Source of the DNA: Oryzomicrobium sp.
GTDB lineage: Bacteria; Pseudomonadota; Gammaproteobacteria; Burkholderiales; Rhodocyclaceae
DNA length: 64,000 nucleotides
Assembly (NCBI RefSeq): GCF_021287045.1
Contig: NZ_JAJTBG010000014.1
Span: 30,343-94,342 of the forward strand
Reading direction: 5' to 3'
Shown: positions 55,228 to 64,000 of the stretch, piece by piece
Layout: every line of letters starts with the position of its first letter
How positions within the stretch are numbered: position 1 is the stretch's first letter
Position numbers and translations under genes: made by a program
The notes under the pieces: generated by a model
Databases searched by the model: none
Told to the model about the DNA's origin: nothing
What the model saw: the letters and a program-made list of their open reading frames with translations, nothing else

Positions 55228-56318
55228 GGGGTGCCTCCGGTCATGGGGACGATGGAAATGGTGTGGGCGCCGGGGTGGGGATCGGTCAGCCCGGCGGGCA
55301 GGGCCTGCCACACCTGCTCGGGCAGGAGCTTGTTGAGGCAGTCCAGGTGGCCCAGGGGGCATTCGCGCTTGTAGCACGGACTGCATGACAGTTTGAGGGA
55401 CACCACCGTGGCCCGGTCCGACAGCGGCGGGGTGAAGCCGGGGGAGGACGAACCGTACACCGCCACCAGGGGGCGGTCCAGGGCGGCGGCCACGTGCATC
55501 AGGCCCGAATCGTTGCACACCACCGCGTCGGCCAGGGCCAGCAGGTCGATGGCCGCGTCCAGGGCGGTGGCGCCGCACAGGTTGCGGCAGGCCTCGGTGG
55601 CAAGGCCGGCCAGGGCGACGATTTCCTCGCCGATGGCCTTGTCCTTGGGGGAGCCGAGAATCCACACCGCCACGCCGGCGTGGTGCAGCCAGCGGGCCAG
55701 TTCGGCGAAGTGCACCGCCGGCCAGCGCTTGGCCGGGCCGTACTCGGCGCCGGGGCAGAAGGCCACCAGCTTTTCCGGGCGCTTTACGCCCAGCTGGGCC
55801 AGGGTGCGGGCCTGGTCTTCCGGGGAGGAGGCCAGGCGCGGCCGGGGCAGGGGCTCGGCCGGCAGGTGGCCGGCGCGTTCGGCCAGCTGGGCGAAGCGGG
55901 CCACCATCAGGGGCGTCCTCTGCTTGTCTAGCCGGTGCCGGACGTTGACCAGGCCGTAGCGGGATTCGCCGGTGAAGCCGACCCGGTGCGGGATGCGGGC
56001 GAAGAACGGTACCAGGGCCGACTTGAGGGAGTTGGGCAGTATCCACACCGCGTCGTAGCCGGCGGCGCGCAATTCCCGCCCCTGGGCCAGGCGGCCCTTG
56101 AGGTTGAGGACGCCGTGGGCGAAGGGGTTGGGCAGTACGGCGTGGATTTCCGGCATGCGCGCCAGCACCGGGGCCACCCAGGAGGGCGCCATGGCGTCCA
56201 GCACCAGCCCGGGGTGGCGCTCATGCAGGCGCATGAACAGGGGCTGGGCCATGACCGCGTCGCCGACCCAGCTGGGGGCGACGATCAGGCCGCGGCGGGG
56301 CGCGAAGTGAGCGGACAT
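55224..56318 (-). CDS. waaF: lipopolysaccharide heptosyltransferase II
   Basis: Transfers the second L-glycero-D-manno-heptose of the LPS inner core from ADP-heptose. 364 residues, GT9 family. Motifs: IVAPSWVGDAVMAQPLFMRL (N-terminal), VAFCPGAEYGPAKRWPAVHF (donor site), ALADAVVCNDSGLMHVAAAL and VAVYGSSSPGFTPPLS. A Cys cluster LSCSPCYKRECPLGHLDCLN near the C-terminus is typical of WaaF. The stop overlaps the NTF2-like start. E. coli WaaF is 348 residues. Confidence 0.93.
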   Translation of the reverse strand: MSAHFAPRRGLIVAPSWVGDAVMAQPLFMRLHERHPGLVLDAMAPSWVAPVLARMPEIHAVLPNPFAHGVLNLKGRLAQGRELRAAGYDAVWILPNSLKSALVPFFARIPHRVGFTGESRYGLVNVRHRLDKQRTPLMVARFAQLAERAGHLPAEPLPRPRLASSPEDQARTLAQLGVKRPEKLVAFCPGAEYGPAKRWPAVHFAELARWLHHAGVAVWILGSPKDKAIGEEIVALAGLATEACRNLCGATALDAAIDLLALADAVVCNDSGLMHVAAALDRPLVAVYGSSSPGFTPPLSDRATVVSLKLSCSPCYKRECPLGHLDCLNKLLPEQVWQALPAGLTDPHPGAHTISIVPMTGGTP

Positions 56319-56417
56319 CGGGGCGGGGGGCGGGAGATCGGGCGTGGATGGAACGACGGGAAGCGCAGAGAAAGGTCCCCGGGCTTCCCGTCGTTGTTCA
56401 GCGGCGCGGCGCAGGCG

Positions 56418-56630
56418 TCAGTGATGACCCTTGGGCAGCTCGCCGGTGAGGACGTAGTGGGCGCTGCAATAGGGGCAGGTCACTTCGCCGGTCTTGGTCA
56501 CATCGAGAAACACCCGGGGATGCCGCGCCCACAGCGGAGCGCCGGGCTGGGGGCAGTGCAGCGGCAGGTCGCCGGCGGTGATTTCGATGGTGCGGCTTTC
56601 GGGGGCCTGGACGTCTTTCGCCTCGCTCAT
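56418..56630 (-). CDS. zinc-finger domain-containing small protein (zf-CHCC type)
   Basis: 70 residues. LHCPQPGAPLWARHPRVFLD and CPYCSAHYVLTGE give the C..H..CxxC zinc pattern of the family related to the mitochondrial complex I subunit NDUFS6. In betaproteobacteria it is often located between ilvE and waaF, as here. ATG 56630. It lies 50 bp after ilvE on the same strand. Function in bacteria is not established. Confidence 0.85.
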   Translation of the reverse strand: MSEAKDVQAPESRTIEITAGDLPLHCPQPGAPLWARHPRVFLDVTKTGEVTCPYCSAHYVLTGELPKGHH

Positions 56631-56680
56631 GGCGTGCCTCGTGAAATGAAAGGGTGAGGTGGGAAGGTGGCCGGGTCAGC

Positions 56681-57601
56681 TCAGCACACCGTCAGCCATT
56701 CGGCGTGCTTGACCGAGCGGCCCTGCACCACGTCGAAGAACTGGGCTTGCAGCTTGGCGGTGATCGGGCCGCGCTTGCCCTCGCCGATCTGACGGCCGTC
56801 GAGTTCGCGGATCGGGGTCACTTCGGCGGCGGTGCCGGTGAAGAAGGCCTCGTCGGCGCAATACACCTCGTCGCGGGTGATGCGCTTTTCGATCACCTGG
56901 AGGGCGTTTTCCTCGGCCAGCTGGATCACCGTGGCGCGGGTGATGCCTTCCAGGCAGGAGGTCAGGTCCGGGGTGTACAGCTTGCCGTTCTTGACGATGA
57001 AGATGTTCTCGCCGGAGCCTTCGGCCACGTAGCCGTCCACGTCGAGCAGCAGGGCCTCGTCGTAGCCGTCGTTGGCGGCTTCCTGGTGGGAGAGAATGGA
57101 GTTGGCGTAGGTGGACACCGACTTCGCCCGGCACATGTTGATGTTGACGTGGTGGCGGGTGAAGGACGAGGTCTTGACGCGGATGCCGCGCTCCATGCCG
57201 TCGGCGCCCAGGTAGGCGCCCCACGGCCAGGCGGCGATGGCGACGTGCACCGACAGGGTCTTGGCGGCGATGCCCATGGCTTCGGAACCGTAGAAGACGA
57301 TCGGGCGGATGTAGCAGGAATCGAGCTTGTTGGCCCGCACCACCTCGCGCTGGGCGTCCATGATGGTCGCTTTGTCGTAGGGCATCTTCATCTGGAAGAT
57401 GTGGGCGGAACCGAACAGGCGGTCGGTGTGTTCCTTGAGGCGGAAGATGGCCGCGCCCTTGTCGGTGGCGTAGGCGCGCACCCCTTCGAAACAGCCCATG
57501 CCGTAGTGCAGGGTGTGGGTCAGGACGTGGGTGGTGGCATCGCGCCAGGGCACCAGCTTGCCGTCGTACCAGATGAATCCGTCGCGATCCGCCATCGACA
57601 T
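56681..57601 (-). CDS. ilvE: branched-chain amino acid aminotransferase
   Basis: PLP-dependent last step of Val, Leu and Ile synthesis. 306 residues (E. coli 309), fold-type IV. Motifs: FIWYDGKLVPWRDATTHVLT, HYGMGCFEGVRAY, CYIRPIVFYGSEAMG, probable PLP-lysine in NINMCRAKSVSTYANS, DEALLLDVDGYVAEGSGENI and FFTGTAAEVTPIREL. ATG 57601 (MSMADRDGFIWY) is used because GGAG lies 8 bp upstream; further upstream codons are non-coding-like. Divergent from the NudJ-like gene across 146 bp of AT-richer leader. Confidence 0.94.
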   Translation of the reverse strand: MSMADRDGFIWYDGKLVPWRDATTHVLTHTLHYGMGCFEGVRAYATDKGAAIFRLKEHTDRLFGSAHIFQMKMPYDKATIMDAQREVVRANKLDSCYIRPIVFYGSEAMGIAAKTLSVHVAIAAWPWGAYLGADGMERGIRVKTSSFTRHHVNINMCRAKSVSTYANSILSHQEAANDGYDEALLLDVDGYVAEGSGENIFIVKNGKLYTPDLTSCLEGITRATVIQLAEENALQVIEKRITRDEVYCADEAFFTGTAAEVTPIRELDGRQIGEGKRGPITAKLQAQFFDVVQGRSVKHAEWLTVC

Positions 57602-57747
57602 GGTGTGTTCTCCGTTACCGCTTGAAAAATACGAAAGCGAAAATTGTAACGGAAAACCCCCGCCCCCGGCCATGCTGCGCTGCCGCGAACGGGGCGGCGA
57701 AGGGTAAAATCCCGGCTTTCGATCGAACAACGACGCGAGCAACGACG

Positions 57748-58203
57748 ATGAACGCGAGGATCTGGAAGCCCAACGTGACGGTGGCCGCCGTGGTGGAGCG
57801 GGACGGCCGCTTCCTGCTGGTGGAAGAGGAAACCGACCAGGGGCTGCGCTTCAACCAGCCGGCCGGGCACCTGGACGAGGGTGAATCCCTGGTCAACGCC
57901 TGCATCCGCGAGGCCCTGGAAGAGACCGCCCACCACGTGCGCCCCACCGCCCTGGTGGGGGTGTACCAGTGGCCGCGGCCGGCCCGGGACATCACCTACC
58001 TGCGCTTCGCCTTCGCCTGCGAAGTCACCGGCGAGGAAATCGGCCGGGCCCTGGATACGGGCATCGTCGCCGCGCGCTGGCTGACCATCGACGACGTGCG
58101 CGCCACCCGGGAACGGCACCGCAGCCCCCTGATCCTCCAGTGCATCGAGGATTACCTGGCCGGGCGGCGCTTCCCCCTGGACCTGATCCGGCACTACGAC
58201 TGA
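57748..58203 (+). CDS. Nudix hydrolase NudJ-like (phosphatase/thiamin pyrophosphate type)
   Basis: 151 residues (E. coli NudJ 153). Nudix box GHLDEGESLVNACIREALEE followed by TA, with FNQPA just before it, matches NudJ, which hydrolyses nucleoside tri- and diphosphates and HMP-PP. ATG 57748 (MNARIWKPNVTVAAVV) is chosen by family start; the open frame extends to 57622. A TAAAAT (57704-57709) might be its -10. The downstream exported-protein gene starts 8 bp after the stop, followed by mnmA. NudJ next to mnmA is a common proteobacterial arrangement. Confidence 0.9.
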   Translation: MNARIWKPNVTVAAVVERDGRFLLVEEETDQGLRFNQPAGHLDEGESLVNACIREALEETAHHVRPTALVGVYQWPRPARDITYLRFAFACEVTGEEIGRALDTGIVAARWLTIDDVRATRERHRSPLILQCIEDYLAGRRFPLDLIRHYD

Positions 58204-58210
58204 CCGGCCC

Positions 58211-59017
58211 ATGCCCGCGCTGCGCCTGCCGCGTCCTCTGTCTGCGCTGCTTGCGCTGTTTGTGCGTTTCCGCCCGGGGCGAACCCCGGGCCGGGGGCGG
58301 CAAGGGGGGCAAAGCTCCGGCTGGAGCGTGGCGCTGCTCCTGTGCCTGGCGCCCCTCACCGGCTGGTGCGGCGAGACGGTGGACATCTGCTACAACTGGA
58401 GCTGCGCCAACGAGGCCCCGGTGTCGTTTACCGACCCGGTCCTGGCGGGAGTGGCCCTGCTGCTGCGGGATGCCACCAGCGCCGCCGACGAGCGGGAGCG
58501 CATCGCCCTGGCGGTGGGGCGCCTGTACGCCGAGGCGGCCCGGCAGAGCCCGATCGGCGCCGACCGGCCGGGCAACGGCGCCGACGCCGAGAGCGACGGG
58601 CGCATGGACTGCATCGACCATTCCACCTCCACCACCCGCCTGCTGCGGATGATGGAGGCCCGGGGCTGGCTGCGCTGGCATAAGGTGCTGGAACCGGCGC
58701 GGCGCGCGCCCTTCCTGGTCAACCAGCACTACGCCGCCCTGCTCGAAGAAACCGACGGCCCGCCGCCCGCGGCGTTGGCCCCGGCCCCGCCCCGGCGCGC
58801 CCCGGCGGTGCCCGATTACATTCCGGCGATGCTGGCCCTGTGCGACTGCCAGGCCGTGCTTGCCGACCTGCCGGCGCCACCGCCGCCCCCGGTGCAGCCC
58901 GAGCGCCATCCCGGAGGGCGTTACGTGGTGGATAGCTGGTTTGTTTTACCCGGGGCGGCGCCGCTGGTGCTGCCTCTTGCGAATTGGTTGAAGGGAGAAG
59001 GACCCGATGTCGACTGA
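58211..59017 (+). CDS. exported protein of unknown function between nudJ and mnmA
   Basis: 268 residues. The first 35 residues are basic and Arg/Gly-rich, followed by a hydrophobic [14 protein letters not shown] and then Cys-rich [19 protein letters not shown]; this looks like a late signal sequence, so the true start may be internal. The body has [40 protein letters not shown] and [19 protein letters not shown]. The ends are Pro-rich. I do not recognise the family. It overlaps the mnmA start by 11 bp, so the two are likely coupled. Confidence 0.7.
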   Translation: MPALRLPRPLSALLALFVRFRPGRTPGRGRQGGQSSGWSVALLLCLAPLTGWCGETVDICYNWSCANEAPVSFTDPVLAGVALLLRDATSAADERERIALAVGRLYAEAARQSPIGADRPGNGADAESDGRMDCIDHSTSTTRLLRMMEARGWLRWHKVLEPARRAPFLVNQHYAALLEETDGPPPAALAPAPPRRAPAVPDYIPAMLALCDCQAVLADLPAPPPPPVQPERHPGGRYVVDSWFVLPGAAPLVLPLANWLKGEGPDVD

Positions 59018-60098
59018 AACTGTGGTGGTGGGCCTGTCCGGCGGCGTGGACTCGTCGGTGGCGGCCCTGCTGCTCAAGCGCCAGGGCTACAAGGTGGTGG
59101 GCCTGTTCATGAAGAACTGGGAGGACGACGACACCGAGGAATACTGCTCGTCCCGCCAGGACCTGATCGACGTGATGAGCGTGGCCGACGTGATCGGCAT
59201 CGACGTCGAGGTGGTCAACTTCGCCGCCGAGTACAAGGATCGGGTGTTTGCCGAATTCCTGCGCGAGTACCAGGCCGGCCGCACCCCCAACCCGGACGTG
59301 CTGTGCAACGCCGAAATCAAGTTCAAGGCCTTCCTCGACCATGCCATGACCCTGGGCGCCGACAAGATCGCCACCGGCCACTACGCCGGGGTGCGCGAGT
59401 TCCAGGGCAAGTTCCAGCTGCTCAAGGCCGAGGACGGCACCAAGGACCAGAGCTACTTCCTGCACCGCCTCAACCAGGCCCAGCTGGCCAAGACCCTGTT
59501 CCCCCTGGCCGACCACTACAAGCGCGACGTGCGCAAGATCGCCGAGGAGGCGGGGCTGCACGTGGCCACCAAGAAGGACTCCACCGGCATCTGCTTCATT
59601 GGCGAGCGACCCTTCAACGAATTCCTGAGCCGCTACCTGCCGCGCCAGCCGGGGGAAATCCGGGTGCTGGACGACGACCGGGTGATCGGCGAGCACGAGG
59701 GCCTGATGTACCACACCCTGGGTCAGCGCAAGGGCCTCAAGATCGGCGGCCAGAAGGGCGGTGGCGGCGACCACGACGCCTGGTTCGTGGCCAAAAAGGA
59801 CATGGCGCGCAACATCCTCTACGTGGTCCAGGGGCACGACCACCCGGCCCTGGTGACCGACACCCTGGTGGCCGGCGACCTGTCCTGGGTGGCCGGCGAG
59901 GCGCCCAGGACCCACTGGGTGTACACCGCCAAGCCGCGCTACCGCACCCCGGATGCGCCCTGCGAGATCGACAGCTTCGATGCGGCCGCCGGCACCGCCA
60001 CCCTCAAGTTCGCCGAACCCCAGTGGGCGGTGACCCCGGGCCAGTCGGTGGTGGTGTACGAAAGCCGGGTCTGCCTGGGCGGCGGCATCATCCAGTAA
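59007..60098 (+). CDS. mnmA: tRNA 2-thiouridine(34) synthase MnmA
   Basis: Thiolates U34 of Lys, Glu and Gln tRNAs using sulfur from the Tus relay. 363 residues (E. coli 368). PP-loop [32 protein letters not shown] (catalytic Cys), [28 protein letters not shown] (second Cys) and [10 protein letters not shown] are all present. ATG 59007 is preceded by GGGAGAAGG. It overlaps the preceding gene by 11 bp. A terminator lies 48 bp downstream. Confidence 0.95.
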   Translation: MSTETVVVGLSGGVDSSVAALLLKRQGYKVVGLFMKNWEDDDTEEYCSSRQDLIDVMSVADVIGIDVEVVNFAAEYKDRVFAEFLREYQAGRTPNPDVLCNAEIKFKAFLDHAMTLGADKIATGHYAGVREFQGKFQLLKAEDGTKDQSYFLHRLNQAQLAKTLFPLADHYKRDVRKIAEEAGLHVATKKDSTGICFIGERPFNEFLSRYLPRQPGEIRVLDDDRVIGEHEGLMYHTLGQRKGLKIGGQKGGGGDHDAWFVAKKDMARNILYVVQGHDHPALVTDTLVAGDLSWVAGEAPRTHWVYTAKPRYRTPDAPCEIDSFDAAAGTATLKFAEPQWAVTPGQSVVVYESRVCLGGGIIQ

Positions 60099-60145
60099 GC
60101 GCTTTGCCACGGGGGGGCGCCCTCTCGATTCCCCAGTTGCGGCCG

Positions 60146-60178
60146 AACGCCGCCCGGATTTTCCGGGCGGCGTTTTGC
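60146..60178 (+). terminator. Rho-independent terminator of mnmA
   Basis: Arms AACGCCGCCCGGA and TCCGGGCGGCGTT around TTT, followed by TTGCTT. Confidence 0.85.
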
Positions 60179-60327
60179 TTGATGCGGCAGCAGAGGGGGC
60201 TTCCCTGCCGGCCGGCCTGTTTGGTTCGGACGAGTATCCGCGCTAGGGCCGTGGCATCGCACCGAAGGGCGGCAATGGCGGGAACGTCGGGGCCGGTTTT
60301 GCCTTAGGAGCGGCCGAGGTGCGGCAA

Positions 60328-60433
60328 TGCCATCGTCAACGGCGATGGCACTTTTTGGCGCACCGCCAAACCCCGCGCCAGTCGCGGAGTTCCAGAGGGG
60401 GCGAAAAACAGCCATCGCGGTTGACGATGGCTG
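60328..60433. repeat. composite hairpin element with dispersed repeat copy f
   Basis: Outer hairpins TGCCATCG/CGATGGCA (60328-60350) and CAGCCATCG/CGATGGCTG (60409-60433) are inverted copies of each other. Between them lie a third hairpin, TTTGGCG-CAC-CGCCAAA (60354-60370), and a fourth in the dispersed repeat copy f (60368-60399, AAACCCCGCGCCAGTCGCGG), where CCGCG pairs with CGCGG. CTTTTT and AAAAAC also face each other. Confidence 0.7.
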
Positions 60434-60679
60434 GGGCGGGCATGATGTGCCGAGCGGTCCATGGGATAGGGCGTGGGGAGGGTGCTGGCTCTGCCTGTCG
60501 CGGTCATCGCTGGGCTTGTCCTCGCACCCGGGAAATCCGCCGCAATTTGCCGCAGTTCACCCTGATTGGCTGGCATCGGCCGGAGCGCCTTGCCTTGCTC
60601 TGGTCAGGTTCATCGGCGGGCGTGAATATGCGATTCCTATGAAATAATCGCCACCCACGACAACGACAAAGGAGACGCC

Positions 60680-61267
60680 ATGACCTTCGCCAAACCTTTC
60701 CTTCGAGGCTGTGCCCTGCTCGCTGGCCTGGCCTACGCCGCCCTGGGCCTGGCCCAGCAGGCCGCGCCGGAGCGCCTGCGCCTGGTGGGCCAGGAAACCG
60801 AATTCGTGGTCCAGACGGCCCAGGGCAAGATCGCCATCACCCGGGTGCTGACCCCCAGCGCCAAGGTCAAGGGCTGGCTGCAACCCCTGGTGCCGGTGCC
60901 CGGGGTGGTGCCGATCGGCGAGGTGGAACTGCTTGGCTTCTACAACGACCCGGAGGCGGTGCTGGTGGATATGCGCGAGCCGGAGTGGTACGTGAAGGCC
61001 ACCATCCCCGGGGCAGTGAACATCCCCTACACCGAGGTGGCCACCCGCCTCGGCGAACTGGGGTGCGCCAAGGCCGGCAAGGGCTGGGACTGCGCCAAGG
61101 CCCGTAAGGTGGTGGCTTTCTGCAACGGGCCGATGTGCCCCCAGAGCCCGACGGCCATTGCCGCCATGGTGCGGGAGGGCTTTCCCGCCGGGCGCATCCA
61201 CTACTACCGGGGCGGCATGCTCGATTGGGAGGCCCTGGGGCTGACCACGGTGGAAGGGGAGCTGTAA
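60680..61267 (+). CDS. periplasmic rhodanese-domain protein
   Basis: 195 residues. Signal peptide with LRGCALLAGLAYAALGLAQQ, cleaved at about residue 25. A rhodanese-like domain follows, with active-site loop VAFCNGPMCPQSPTAIAAMV (Cys in the CNGPMC loop), DMREPEWYVKATIPGAVNIP and YYRGGMLDWEALGL. An exported single-domain sulfurtransferase or thiol-redox role is plausible. Start ATG 60680 has AAAGGAG 6 bp upstream. Convergent with icd across a strong terminator. Confidence 0.85.
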   Translation: MTFAKPFLRGCALLAGLAYAALGLAQQAAPERLRLVGQETEFVVQTAQGKIAITRVLTPSAKVKGWLQPLVPVPGVVPIGEVELLGFYNDPEAVLVDMREPEWYVKATIPGAVNIPYTEVATRLGELGCAKAGKGWDCAKARKVVAFCNGPMCPQSPTAIAAMVREGFPAGRIHYYRGGMLDWEALGLTTVEGEL

Positions 61268-61320
61268 GCCGCACCCCCAGCTCCGGCCGGCAGCTTTCCG
61301 GTTATTTTCGGCATTGAATG

Positions 61321-61357
61321 AAAACGCCCCGCAGCGCTGCCGCTGCGGGGCGTTTTG
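61321..61357. terminator. bidirectional Rho-independent terminator between the rhodanese gene and icd
   Basis: Arms AAAACGCCCCGCAGCG (61321-61336) and CGCTGCGGGGCGTTTT (61341-61356) around CTGC; T-rich on one side, A-rich on the other. Confidence 0.92.
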
Positions 61358-61370
61358 TGTTGGGGCCTGC

Positions 61371-61434
61371 GGGCTTACATGTGGGCTTACATGTGGGCTT
61401 ACATGTGGGCTTACATGTGGGCTTACATGCGGGC

Positions 61435-61442
<8 letters not shown>
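61371..61442. repeat. six tandem 12-bp repeats overlapping the icd stop codon
   Basis: Units GGGCTTACATGT (four) and GGGCTTACATGC (two) in direct tandem. On the minus strand each encodes the icd terminal Met-stop followed by Ala and Arg/His codons, so five further in-frame stop codons follow the real one. Confidence 0.95.
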
Positions 61443-62661
<1,219 letters not shown>

Positions 62662-62753
62662 TTCCATCTCCTCGCGAGTAGAGGCTTTGTAATGGAATGC
62701 CAGGACATTGCGCTGAGATCCTGGCGGATGCGGCTCCGCACTCCGGGCGATGA

Positions 62754-62787
62754 TTCGACGTTCCGACGTTCCGACGTTTTGACGCTC
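62754..62787. repeat. 8-bp tandem repeat (TTCCGACG units)
   Basis: Successive TTCGACG, TTCCGACG, TTCCGACG, TTTTGACG, about four units with single changes. Confidence 0.75.
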
Positions 62788-62930
62788 CGCCTTCTGCGTC
62801 TGCCCCGATTGCGAACCCGCATGCGCTTGCCGGCGGGGGCGTGCCCAGCGCCGGCTGCGAGGCATTATGGATGAAAAATCCGGGGCTTGGCGGCACCGCC
62901 ATGCTGCGCCGCGGCGGGCGGCGGGCAAAG

Positions 62931-62964
62931 AAAAAGGCCCTGGCGGGCGGAGCCTGCCAGGGCC
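62931..62964 (-). terminator. Rho-independent terminator of the monomeric isocitrate dehydrogenase gene
   Basis: On the minus strand, arms GGCCCTGGC and GCCAGGGCC around an 11-base loop, followed by TTTTT. Confidence 0.88.
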
Positions 62965-62996
62965 GGATGCTGCGCTGCGTGGTACTTAGATGGCGC

Positions 62997-64000
<1,004 letters not shown>

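Larger units (their letters stand above)
60099..60679. other. intergenic region with terminator and composite hairpin element
   Basis: 581 bp. It contains the mnmA terminator, a composite of inverted repeats with three to four hairpins (60328-60433), and an AT-rich candidate promoter patch near 60625-60650 before the rhodanese gene. No protein-like frame was found. Confidence 0.6.
62662..62996. other. intergenic region between the two isocitrate dehydrogenase genes
   Basis: 335 bp. It holds the terminator of the upstream gene (62931-62964) and an 8-bp tandem array (62754-62787), with no gene seen. The icd promoter must lie here, but no convincing boxes were found. Confidence 0.55.

Overview
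The window is a very GC-rich, densely coded stretch of a Gram-negative chromosome. Gene content points to a betaproteobacterium, and the order glnE - yhdP - nitrilase - tldD - aroG suggests Rhodocyclales relatives such as Azospira/Dechlorosoma or Azoarcus. That placement is inference from family resemblance and order; no search was run. LPS heptosyltransferase WaaF, a YhdP-type AsmA-like protein, TldD, PduO-type adenosyltransferase and glycolate oxidase GlcDEF all fit. I saw no tRNA, rRNA, insertion sequence, prophage or CRISPR array. Both edges cut genes: glnE on the left and a monomeric isocitrate dehydrogenase on the right.

Layout. 1-9503: glnE (minus), then the plus-strand run yhdP - nitrilase - tldD - small lipoprotein. 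9837-13656: an accessory-looking block with an orphan eCIS-core (DUF4157) protein, a membrane retropepsin-like protease and a PA0069-type radical SAM protein. 13797-19795: DAHP synthase, a GT39-like glycosyltransferase paired with a UbiA/DPPR-synthase-like prenyltransferase, and a response regulator-PAS-GGDEF-EAL protein. 19933-30580: a hypothetical gene, cobalamin adenosyltransferase, then two-carbon/three-carbon acid metabolism (hydroxypyruvate isomerase, glycerate kinase, YeeE transporter, GlcC-like regulator, glcDEF). 30819-40330: PP2C phosphatase, a large PAS/GAF/GGDEF/EAL sensor, RhlE helicase, CorC-type transporter and an extended RlmM. 40448-50865: aldo/keto reductase, lipoprotein, UgpQ and UgpB, murI divergent from alaS, a STAS protein, Nudix proteins and a GNAT fusion protein. 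51038-58203: EAL-HDOD protein, phosphohexomutase, YheT hydrolase, NTF2-like protein, WaaF, zinc-finger protein and IlvE on the minus strand, with NudJ divergent. 58211-64000: exported unknown protein, mnmA, rhodanese, and two unrelated isocitrate dehydrogenases.

How the genes work together. Glycolate oxidase makes glyoxylate; Hyi and glycerate kinase feed hydroxypyruvate/glycerate carbon into glycolysis; two isocitrate dehydrogenases sit at the glyoxylate-shunt branch point. Three proteins carry EAL-type domains, two of them with GGDEF domains, and one of the GGDEF domains looks dead. UgpB and UgpQ suggest scavenging of glycerophosphodiesters.

Most interesting signals: (1) the orphan DUF4157 protein with a second zincin-like HExxxH motif in its C-terminal half; (2) a dispersed, hairpin-forming repeat family with a conserved GCGCCAGT core, seen about six times, twice inside coding sequence; (3) six tandem 12-bp copies that duplicate the icd stop codon; (4) an AT-rich palindrome followed by a small reading frame with an A9 slippery tract before yeeE; (5) a long perfect palindrome with a FadR-family core abutting the start codon of the GlcC-like regulator; (6) RlmM with a histone-H1-like tail of about 190 residues.
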